Source: Planctomycetota bacterium (lineage in GTDB: Bacteria > Planctomycetota > UBA1135 > UBA2386). Taken from it: DNA of 11,452 bases. The DNA lies in contig JAGQRA010000167.1 in the NCBI GenBank assembly GCA_020425885.1, forward strand, positions 1 through 11,452, written 5' to 3'. Positions 1-6,258 of this stretch are shown one piece after another; the first letter of the stretch is position 1, and each line of letters begins with the position of its first letter. A program made the position numbers and the translations under genes. The notes under the pieces are model-generated. The model saw nothing but the letters and a program-made list of their open reading frames with translations. It searched no databases and was not told the origin of the DNA.

Positions 1-1542
1 CACGGCGGCGTAGCCCGGGCCGACCGCGCGCGCTTCGGCCTCGCCGGCCATCTTCACCGTGGCACCCGCGCACCAGCCCGGGACGCGCAGCTTCAACGTG
101 ACCGGCGCGCTCGGCGCGACGATGACGCGCAGGCTGACATCGCCCTGCCACGGATACTCGGTGTCGATCGCCAGCGCGAGCCGCCCGCCCGCGACCTCGG
201 CATCGACCTCGCCCTTCAGGAGGAGGTTGACGAACAACTCGTCGCCCGACGTCGCGTAGGCATAGCTGCCGAGCGCCGCGAACGTGCGCGCCAGGTTCGG
301 CGGGCAACAGGCGCAGCCGAACCAACCCCGGCGGTGATGGTCGCCGCGGCTGGCGAGCGGGTTGGTGTAGAAGAAGCGGGTGCCGTCGAGCTGCACCCCG
401 GCCGGGATCGCGTTGTAGAGCGCCGTCTCGACGATGTCGGCAAAGGTCGGGTCGCGGCTGACGAGGTTGAGTCGATGCGCCCACAACACCAGCGCGATCG
501 AGGCGCACGACTCCTGATAGGCCGAGGACGTAGGCAGGTCGTAGTCGGTCGTGAAGCCCTCGTTGTGCGCCGACGGACCGATGCCGCCGGTCACGAACAC
601 GTTCTTGCTGATGGTGTTGGTCCAGATGCGCTGCACCGCGGCCAGCAGCTCGCCATCGCCCGTGCGGGCCGCGACATCGGTCGCCCCGGCCATCAGGTAG
701 GCGGCCCGCACGGCATGGCCGGCGATCCGCTGCATCTGCACGACCGGCACGTGGTCGAGCCAGTAGCTCAGGTCCACCGTCTTCGGATCGACGCCGTGCT
801 CGGTCGCGAACCACCCCCGACCGCGGCGTCTGACGAAGCTGTCGGCCAGATCGAGGTAGTCGCCGTTGCCGGTGGCATCGGCGAGCTTGACCAGGGCGAG
901 TTCGATCTCGGGGTGGCCGGGGTAACCGCCGCCGAGGCTCTTACCGTCACCGAAGGTCCGCACGATCAGGTCGGCGAACCGGGTGGCGATGTCGAGCAGG
1001 GTACGCTTGCCGGTGGCGCGGTAGTGGGCCACGGCTGCCTCGAACAGGTGACCGGCACAGTAGAGTTCGTGATGGTCGCGCAGGTTCGAGAAGCGCGGGC
1101 CTGGCCGCTGCACGAGATAGGCCGTGTTGAGGTAGCCGTCCTCCTGCTGGGCCCGCGCCATGCGGGCGATGACGGCATCGAGACGGACCTCGAGGGCGGG
1201 GTCACGATGGTCGGCCAGGGCGAACGCGACCGCTTCGAGCGCCTTGTAGGCATCGCTGTCCTGATAGACGGGCCCGCGATAACCCTCGGTGGCGCCCGCC
1301 GCGGCCAGATCGTAGTTGCCGAGCGTGCCGACCTCCTCGAGCTGCCGCAGGGCGTGATCCAGCGTGACCGCCGTGTTCGTGGCCCGACGCGGCGAGAAGA
1401 AGGCGTCATTGACCCGCACCTGCGGAAACGGCACGGAACGCAGCGTGGCCATCGCCTCCTGCGCGGCGGCCGGTCCGGACAGGACGAGGAACAGCCAGAG
1501 GGGGCCGGTGGCGGGGAACGAGCCGCGGCGGTGATCCGTCAT
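1..1542 (-). CDS. Secreted GH127 (DUF1680) beta-L-arabinofuranosidase-like glycoside hydrolase, 3' end outside window
   Basis: The first 514 codons are visible and the frame runs off the left edge. Residues 1-27 form a signal peptide: Arg5-Arg6, a hydrophobic stretch around LWLFLVL, and an AAA/QE cleavage site, so the enzyme is exported. The rest matches GH127, an (alpha/alpha)6-barrel family that releases beta-L-arabinofuranose from plant-type glycans. Visible motifs are DHHELYCAGHL (from D156), TGGIG (318-322), E328 in HNEGF, E344-S-C346, and CACCPPN with C410, C412 and C413. By comparison with HypBA1 of Bifidobacterium longum, E328 fits the acid/base position, C413 or its neighbour the nucleophile, and E344/C346/C412/C413 the zinc ligands; the 16- and 18-residue spacings from E328 agree exactly. 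The C-terminal beta-domain is only partly present. No clear Shine-Dalgarno precedes the ATG. The gene is divergent from trmD and looks like an independent catabolic gene. Family is firm; substrate is inferred. Confidence 0.92.
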   Translation of the reverse strand, partial: MTDHRRGSFPATGPLWLFLVLSGPAAAQEAMATLRSVPFPQVRVNDAFFSPRRATNTAVTLDHALRQLEEVGTLGNYDLAAAGATEGYRGPVYQDSDAYKALEAVAFALADHRDPALEVRLDAVIARMARAQQEDGYLNTAYLVQRPGPRFSNLRDHHELYCAGHLFEAAVAHYRATGKRTLLDIATRFADLIVRTFGDGKSLGGGYPGHPEIELALVKLADATGNGDYLDLADSFVRRRGRGWFATEHGVDPKTVDLSYWLDHVPVVQMQRIAGHAVRAAYLMAGATDVAARTGDGELLAAVQRIWTNTISKNVFVTGGIGPSAHNEGFTTDYDLPTSSAYQESCASIALVLWAHRLNLVSRDPTFADIVETALYNAIPAGVQLDGTRFFYTNPLASRGDHHRRGWFGCACCPPNLARTFAALGSYAYATSGDELFVNLLLKGEVDAEVAGGRLALAIDTEYPWQGDVSLRVIVAPSAPVTLKLRVPGWCAGATVKMAGEAEARAVGPGYAAV

Positions 1543-1638
1543 GCCGGGCCATTCTGTCGGCGCGGCTGCCGCACGCGAGCGGAACTGGTCGCCCGGCCGA
1601 TGAATCCGCGCCTCGCCGTCGCAGCGGCCCAGGTCAGA

Positions 1639-1677
1639 CCGGTGACTCGACCACCGGCCCGATCCAGGAATCGGGCC
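1639..1677. repeat. Two overlapping inverted repeats in the divergent intergenic region
   Basis: A 6-bp inverted repeat (CCGGTG at 1639-1644 with CACCGG at 1652-1657) overlaps by two bases an 8-bp perfect inverted repeat (GGCCCGAT at 1656-1663 with ATCGGGCC at 1670-1677, six-base loop). They lie just upstream of the predicted -35 box for trmD and about 100 bases upstream of the GH127 start. They could be a regulator-binding site or folded RNA; there is no T-tract to make a classical terminator. The sequence is clear, the function is not. Confidence 0.4.
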
Positions 1678-1687
1678 ACCAGCGATC

Positions 1688-1716
1688 TTGACCGCCCCCG
1701 GGCCTGACCCTAGTCT
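1688..1716 (+). promoter_or_regulatory. Predicted sigma70-type promoter for trmD
   Basis: TTGACC at 1688-1693 (5 of 6 to the -35 consensus) is followed after exactly 17 bases by TAGTCT at 1711-1716 (3 of 6, including the key T, A and final T). Transcription would begin near 1723 and give a leader of about 22 bases before the TTG at 1745. This makes the more upstream TTG at 1688 very unlikely as a translation start, because it is the -35 box. Motif match only. Confidence 0.42.
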
Positions 1717-1737
1717 GTTCTCCCTTTCTTCGCGGCT

Positions 1738-1741
1738 GAGG
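1738..1741 (+). promoter_or_regulatory. Weak ribosome binding site deciding the trmD start
   Basis: GAGG sits three bases before the TTG codon at 1745, a shorter gap than ideal. It is the only purine-rich Shine-Dalgarno-like element near the position where the TrmD family normally begins, so it supports TTG 1745 as the start. Confidence 0.4.
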
Positions 1742-1744
1742 CAC

Positions 1745-2413
1745 TTGCGCTGCGCCATTCTGACACTCTTTCCGGAGGCCATCCGGCCCTATCTGGACGA
1801 GAGCATCCTCGGAATCGCGCAGGCTCAGGGCCACCTCCGGGTCGACCTCGTCGACTTCCGGAACTACGCCTACGACCCCCATCGCACGGTTGACGATCGA
1901 CCGTTCGGCGGTGGGCCGGGGATGGTGCTGAAGCCCGAACCGATCTTTGAAGCTGTAGAAGACGTGGAACGAGCACACGGCACGTTCCGCAAGATCCTGC
2001 TCTGCCCCCGCGGGCGGACGTTCGACCAGTCGCGCGCACGCGAGCTGAGCCGGTGTGACCGTCTCATGTTCCTATGCGGCCGCTACGAGGGCTACGACGA
2101 ACGCATCCGCGACGGCCTCGACTGGGAGGAGATCTCGCTCGGCGACTTCATACTCGCCGGCGGCGAACTCCCGGCGCTCTGCGTGCTCGAAGCCGCGGTG
2201 CGCCTGATCCCTGGCGTGCTCGGCTGCGCGGAGTCGGCGGCACTGGAGTCGTTCGAGGGCGAGTTCCTCGACTACCCGCAATTCACGCGACCGCGTGAGT
2301 ACCGCGGCATGACGGTGCCCGACATCCTGTTGTCTGGCGATCACGGTGCAGTGGCGCGGTGGCGACAGCAGCAGGCACGTCTTCTGACCGAACACAAGCA
2401 AACGCAAAACTAG
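1745..2413 (+). CDS. trmD: tRNA (guanine-37-N1)-methyltransferase TrmD
   Basis: TrmD methylates N1 of G37 in tRNAs using S-adenosylmethionine, which prevents +1 frameshifting; it is a dimer of the SPOUT trefoil-knot class. Starting at TTG 1745 gives 222 residues beginning MRCAILTLFPE, which aligns with the family start MKxxILTLFPE. No ATG or GTG is available there. Visible motifs are DDRPFGGGPGM (GGGPGM at 55-60), CGRYEGYDER (111-120) and ILAGGELP (136-143), which form the knotted SAM pocket, and LDYPQFTRP, whose D176 lies where the catalytic Asp is found. The protein is slightly shorter than the usual 240-255 residues, at the C-terminus. It ends in tandem in-frame stops, TAG TAG (2411-2416). 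rplS follows after 178 bases, the classic trmD-rplS order. The upstream partners rpsP and rimM are missing; the neighbour is instead a divergent glycosidase gene. Confidence 0.96.
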   Translation: MRCAILTLFPEAIRPYLDESILGIAQAQGHLRVDLVDFRNYAYDPHRTVDDRPFGGGPGMVLKPEPIFEAVEDVERAHGTFRKILLCPRGRTFDQSRARELSRCDRLMFLCGRYEGYDERIRDGLDWEEISLGDFILAGGELPALCVLEAAVRLIPGVLGCAESAALESFEGEFLDYPQFTRPREYRGMTVPDILLSGDHGAVARWRQQQARLLTEHKQTQN

Positions 2414-2504
2414 TAGTTGCAACGCATGTAGCGAGACCGGACCGATGCGATCCGGAACCGCGGAACTGAACTGACACCGGACCCGAGACAGCACCGGACC
2501 GAGA

Positions 2505-2552
2505 TATCGGCCCAGAATGATATCGGCCCAGAAAGACAGCGGACCAGAAACA
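2505..2552 (+). repeat. Degenerate 16-bp tandem repeats in the trmD-rplS spacer
   Basis: Two consecutive units, TATCGGCCCAGAATGA (2505-2520) and TATCGGCCCAGAAAGA (2521-2536), differ at one position. A third, CAGCGGACCAGAAACA (2537-2552), matches the second at 12 of 16. Upstream the same flavour continues as ACCGGACC at 2436-2443, 2476-2483 and 2493-2500, the last two 17 bases apart. A 5-bp stem, CCGGA (2437-2441) with TCCGG (2451-2455), also lies in this spacer. The period is not a multiple of three, so a conserved coding function is unlikely. Confidence 0.6.
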
Positions 2553-2557
2553 GCAGC

Positions 2558-2573
2558 ACCCGATGCGTCGGGT
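2558..2573 (+). promoter_or_regulatory. Leader hairpin with UGCG tetraloop upstream of rplS
   Basis: ACCCGA (2558-2563) and TCGGGT (2568-2573) form a perfect 6-bp stem closed by TGCG, which as RNA is a UNCG-type tetraloop. It ends 18 bases before the rplS ATG, just upstream of the weak GAGAGA ribosome binding site at 2580-2585. Ribosomal protein genes often carry structured autoregulatory leaders, so a role in rplS expression is plausible but is inference. Confidence 0.35.
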
Positions 2574-2591
2574 CCAACCGAGAGACCAATC

Positions 2592-3005
2592 ATGAATATC
2601 CTGCGCCAGATCGAACTCGAGCACATGAAGCCTGAGATCCCGGACTTCGGAGTCGGCGACTCCGTCGAGGTCCACTACCTGATTCGGGAAGGCGAGAAGG
2701 AACGCGTGCAGATCTTCTCGGGGACCGTCATCGCGCTGCAGGGCAGCGGCATCGGCCGCACCGCGACAGTGCGCCGCATCGTCGCCGGCGAAGGCGTCGA
2801 GCGCACCTTCCCGCTGCACTCGCCGCGCGTGGCCGACATCACGGTCCAGAGCCGCGGCGTCATCCGCCGCGCCAAGCTCTACTACCTGCGCGAGCGCGAG
2901 GGCAAGAAGACGCGCCTCAAGCCCAACCTCGGCCGGCTCCAGGCCCCGCGCTCGGGCAAGGGCAGCGGCATCGCCAGGAAGGACGAGGCCCCCGCCGCCG
3001 AATAG
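2592..3005 (+). CDS. rplS: 50S ribosomal protein L19
   Basis: L19 is a 50S subunit protein at the interface with the 30S subunit. The ATG at 2592 gives 137 residues starting MNILRQIELEHMKPEIPDF, the typical L19 opening. The strongly conserved core GVERTFPLHSP lies at 68-78, after IFSGTVIALQGSGIG and before the basic RRAKLYYLRER segment. An in-frame ATG at 2517 would add 25 residues, but these are non-conserved and encoded by the tandem repeats, so 2592 is preferred; GAGAGA at 2580-2585 is the likely ribosome binding site. The tail after LYYLRER (about 30 residues, Lys/Arg-rich then ending DEAPAAE) is longer than in many L19 proteins of 115-130 residues. The gene is probably cotranscribed with trmD, perhaps with control in the structured 178-base spacer. 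The region is otherwise ordinary in composition. Confidence 0.97.
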   Translation: MNILRQIELEHMKPEIPDFGVGDSVEVHYLIREGEKERVQIFSGTVIALQGSGIGRTATVRRIVAGEGVERTFPLHSPRVADITVQSRGVIRRAKLYYLREREGKKTRLKPNLGRLQAPRSGKGSGIARKDEAPAAE

Positions 3006-3028
3006 CGATCCGGCTCGATTTGCGATCG

Positions 3029-3063
3029 GCCCGGCCACGGCATGATCCGCCTGCCGGCCGGGC
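3029..3063 (+). terminator. Strong GC hairpin after rplS, no T-tract
   Basis: GCCCGGCC (3029-3036) pairs perfectly with GGCCGGGC (3056-3063). The stem continues with GGCA (3039-3042) and TGCC (3052-3055) across a two-base bulge, giving 12 paired positions around a 9-base loop. It begins 23 bases after the rplS stop and ends 54 bases before secDF. The following bases are GCCCTGCTGACG, not a T-run, so it may be a Rho-independent-like terminator of the U-less kind, an attenuator, or a 3'-end stabilizer. Confidence 0.4.
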
Positions 3064-3117
3064 GCCCTGCTGACGACCAGCCGGGCACAGCACCACCCCA
3101 TAGAGCGACCCAGCACC

Positions 3118-6100
3118 ATGCTCGAGAACGCCCGCAGTCAGTTGTTCCTCTGCCTCCTCTCGATCGTCGGGGCCATCGCCTGCTTCCTGACGCTCAAGCC
3201 GGCATTCGGCCCGGACCTCAAGGGCGGCACCCAGCTCATCTACGAGGTTCCCGAAGACGTCATCGCGAAGCTCGCCGAGAAGGACAAGGACATCACCGTC
3301 AGCGAGGTGATGAAGCAGACGATCACCGTCATCAGCGACCGCATCGATCCGAACGGATCGAGCGAGATCCCGGTCACCCAGAGCGGCGACACCGGCATCC
3401 TGATCGAGCTGCCCTACTACGAGGACAAGCAGGATCTCGAGCTGCGCAAGAGCCGGATCGGCAACCTCGGCCGACTCGAGATGCGCATGGTCGCCGACGG
3501 CGACTACGCCGCCCCCGGCGAGACTCCCACGTCGCGCGAGATCACCTTCGACATGGCGCAGGAGAAGAAGCGCCTCGAGGACTGGCTCAAGCTGCCGGGC
3601 AACATGGACCTGTTCGCCGGCGAGGTCGACGACCTCGCCGACAACATCCGGCTGTTCAATGACGACAACATGCAGGGCCCGGTCGCCTTCGGCAACCTGG
3701 CCTGGTACGTGCGCCTGGTCCGCCCCTCGGACAAGGACAACACCCGCTGGGACTTCTCGTTCACCGACCAGCCGCTGCTGAGCGGATCGACGGTCAAGGC
3801 CTACGACGACGCGGCCTGGAACAACGGTTCGATCCCGGCCGCGATGATGGAGAAGGAGGAGGCCAAGCGCTTCCTGGTCGAGCTGGTCGCCATCAACATG
3901 CACGAGATCGGCTTCACCGGCGAGGATCTCGATCCGTCCGGCGTCGGCCCGACGACGGGGCGGGATGGCGGTCTCGCGGTCGGCTACAGCGTGCAGGGCG
4001 CCAAGAAGCTCGCCTATGCCGAGTGGTCGGAGAAGTACCTCAACAAGTGCAGCGCGATCATCCTCAACGGGATCATCAAGTCGGCGCCGCGTTTCGAGAG
4101 CCGCATCCCGGGCGTCGGCCAGATCACCGGCAACTTCACCAAGGTCGAGGTCGAGGAACTGGTCAAGGTGCTGCGCACCGGTTCGCTGCGCATCGAGCCC
4201 GAGTTCGTCAGCGAGAACACGATCGGCTCCACCCTGGGCGCCGAGGCGGTCGAGCGCGGTCTGTTCTCGCTGCTGCTCGGCGGCATCCTCGTGTTCGCCT
4301 TCATGCTCTACTACTACGGCGCGGCCGGCATGATCGCCTGCATCACGCTGCTGATGAACATGATGCTGCTGTGGGCGGCGATGCTGTTCATGCAGGCGAC
4401 GATCACGCTGCCCGGCCTCGGCGGCATCGTGCTGACGCTGGGCATGGCGGTCGACGCCAACGTGCTCATCTACGAGCGTGTCCGCGAGGAGCTCACCAAG
4501 GGCAAGGACCTGCTGCGCGCGGTGCGGGCCGGCTTCGAGAAGGCGATGTCGGCGATCCTCGACTCCAACATCACGACCTTCCTGGTCGGCATCGTGCTGT
4601 TCAACGTCGGCGTCGGCCCGGTCCGCGGCTTCGCCGTGACGCTGATGGCCGGCATCCTGATGACGGTGTTCACGCAATTCTTCGTCACGCGCGTGCTGTT
4701 CCACTACGCGCTCGAGAAGAAGCTGCTCGACAAGTGGAAGCCGCGCACCGCGCTGAGCGGCACCAACCTCAACTTCGTCGGCCAGATCAAGAAGTGCCTG
4801 ACGGTCAGCATCGTCGTCATCCTCGCCGGCCTGACGTTCGCCTTCGGTTTCGTGCCGCGTGAGGTCATGCTGAGCATCGACTTCACCGGCGGCGCCAACC
4901 TGCAGATGGTCGTCGCCGAGGCCAAGACCGCCGACGAGATCCGGACCCTGATCCAGCAGGATGCCACCTTCAACGCCGAGTATCCGAACGTCCGCGTCAA
5001 CACCGTCGGCAAGGCCGACGAGAGCGGGCGCACCAACTCGTTCAACCTGCGCCTCAAGCTGCACGACCATCAGCGCGCCGCGATCAGCGAGGGCCGCAAG
5101 GCCTGGCGCGAGGCCCGTCAGGCGGCCGAAGCTGCCGACCAGCCACCGCCGCCGGCCTACGAGCCGCCCTATCAGGTCGAGCTCAAGCGCCTGTTCGCCG
5201 ACCACCTGGTCGCCAGCGCGTTCAGCGATCCGAAGACCGATGCGGCGCCGAACTCGAACATGCTGTTCGCCCAGATCGAACTGCACTTCCAGGCTCCGGT
5301 CACCGTCGCCGACGCGCGCCAGCAGCTCGTCGAACACAAGTTCCTCGAGGGCATGGCAGATGCGATCCCCGATCGGACCGCGACCACGAGCAAGGACCTG
5401 CTGCTGCAATGGAAGGTCCCCAACCACACCCGCAGCTGGGAGCTGTTCCAGCTGGCGCGCGGGGCGCTGAAGGATCTCAAGACCACCGACGGCAAGACCG
5501 TCATCCTGTCCGATCCGTTCCCCGAGGCGCAGGAGATCCAGGGTCGCCTCGTCGACGACCTGCGCAACGCCGCCATCGGCGCGCTGATCCTGTCGTGGCT
5601 GCTCGTCATCTTCTACCTGCGGATCCGCTTCCACGAGTACAAGTTCGGCTTCGCCGCCGTCGTCGCGCTGATCCACGACGTGCTGGTCACGTTCGGCGTC
5701 GTCGTCGCCGCCAACTACTTCGGCCTGGTCAACGCCGAGATCAGCATCAACATGATCGCGGCCTTCCTGACGATCATCGGCTACTCGGTGAACGACACCA
5801 TCGTCGTCTTCGACCGCATCCGCGAGAACGTCCAGGACAACACCCGGGCCGGCGTCACCGAGCCGATGCGCGACGTCATCAACCGTTCGCTCAACCAGAC
5901 GTTGTCGCGCACGTTGATCACGACCTTCCTGACGCTGTTCGTCGTGCTGGCGCAGTTCGGCATCAACTGCACGATCGAGAGCGACCTGACCTCGTTCGCC
6001 TTCGCCATGATCGTCGGCATGATCTGCGGCACCTACTCGACGATCTACATCGCCGCGCCGATCCTGATCTCGATGCGTCACGAGGACATCCATGTGAAGC

Positions 6101-6159
6101 CGCTCGAAGAGGACGAGGGCGCCGAGGAAGGCGCCGCGGCCGAGGTGCCGGCGCAGTAA
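3118..6159 (+). CDS. secDF: Fused protein translocase SecDF
   Basis: SecDF is an RND-type membrane protein that uses the proton gradient to pull preproteins through SecYEG at the late stage of export. This 1,013-residue protein carries both halves. SecD half: first membrane segment about 8-26, DLKGGTQ (33-39), a large periplasmic P1 region to about 380, then five membrane helices from about 382 to 535, including GMAVDANVLIYERVREE with D446, the conserved helix-4 acid of the proton path. SecF half: membrane segment about 562-580, SIDFTGG (586-592), a periplasmic region to about 805, and five helices from about 817, including GYSVNDTIVVFDRIREN with D893 and the SLNQTLSRT motif. The ATG at 3118 directly precedes a membrane-insertion start; only a weak GAG lies upstream. 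Fused SecDF proteins are often nearer 740 residues; much of the excess is a SecF P4 region of about 213 residues against roughly 100 normally. The C-terminus is acidic and cytoplasmic. No yajC gene lies next to it. Confidence 0.97.
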   Translation: MLENARSQLFLCLLSIVGAIACFLTLKPAFGPDLKGGTQLIYEVPEDVIAKLAEKDKDITVSEVMKQTITVISDRIDPNGSSEIPVTQSGDTGILIELPYYEDKQDLELRKSRIGNLGRLEMRMVADGDYAAPGETPTSREITFDMAQEKKRLEDWLKLPGNMDLFAGEVDDLADNIRLFNDDNMQGPVAFGNLAWYVRLVRPSDKDNTRWDFSFTDQPLLSGSTVKAYDDAAWNNGSIPAAMMEKEEAKRFLVELVAINMHEIGFTGEDLDPSGVGPTTGRDGGLAVGYSVQGAKKLAYAEWSEKYLNKCSAIILNGIIKSAPRFESRIPGVGQITGNFTKVEVEELVKVLRTGSLRIEPEFVSENTIGSTLGAEAVERGLFSLLLGGILVFAFMLYYYGAAGMIACITLLMNMMLLWAAMLFMQATITLPGLGGIVLTLGMAVDANVLIYERVREELTKGKDLLRAVRAGFEKAMSAILDSNITTFLVGIVLFNVGVGPVRGFAVTLMAGILMTVFTQFFVTRVLFHYALEKKLLDKWKPRTALSGTNLNFVGQIKKCLTVSIVVILAGLTFAFGFVPREVMLSIDFTGGANLQMVVAEAKTADEIRTLIQQDATFNAEYPNVRVNTVGKADESGRTNSFNLRLKLHDHQRAAISEGRKAWREARQAAEAADQPPPPAYEPPYQVELKRLFADHLVASAFSDPKTDAAPNSNMLFAQIELHFQAPVTVADARQQLVEHKFLEGMADAIPDRTATTSKDLLLQWKVPNHTRSWELFQLARGALKDLKTTDGKTVILSDPFPEAQEIQGRLVDDLRNAAIGALILSWLLVIFYLRIRFHEYKFGFAAVVALIHDVLVTFGVVVAANYFGLVNAEISINMIAAFLTIIGYSVNDTIVVFDRIRENVQDNTRAGVTEPMRDVINRSLNQTLSRTLITTFLTLFVVLAQFGINCTIESDLTSFAFAMIVGMICGTYSTIYIAAPILISMRHEDIHVKPLEEDEGAEEGAAAEVPAQ

Positions 6160-6165
6160 CAGGAT

Positions 6166-6212
6166 GGCTGCGCCGACCCGGCGCAGCCCGACGCCGGCTT
6201 CGCGATGCCGGC
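6166..6212 (+). terminator. Tandem GC hairpins after secDF, no T-tract
   Basis: Seven bases after the secDF stop, GGCTGCGCCG (6166-6175) and CGGCGCAGCC (6179-6188) form a perfect 10-bp stem with a 3-base loop. A second, smaller stem follows: GCCGGC (6193-6198) with GCCGGC (6207-6212). The position and stability fit a transcript end for secDF. No T-run follows, so termination would be of the U-less type; the structure may otherwise protect the mRNA end or separate secDF from nadB expression. Confidence 0.45.
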
Positions 6213-6258
6213 CCTCGCCGAGTGGCAGGATGAAGACGTCGACCCGGACCGCTGAGTC

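Noticed and set aside
334..1707. A 457-codon open frame on the plus strand opposite the GH127 gene
   Set aside because: The minus strand encodes a complete-looking GH127 N-terminal region with signal peptide and zinc-site residues; the plus-strand frame is its composition shadow.
2503..2533. The pair of 15-bp direct repeats as a CRISPR or attachment site
   Set aside because: There are no spacers of regular length, the period is 16 bases with only one base between copies, and no integrase or cas gene is near.
2517..2591. In-frame ATG at 2517 as an earlier rplS start
   Set aside because: It has no ribosome binding site and would add 25 non-conserved residues encoded by the tandem repeats; L19 proteins begin at the MNILRQIE position.
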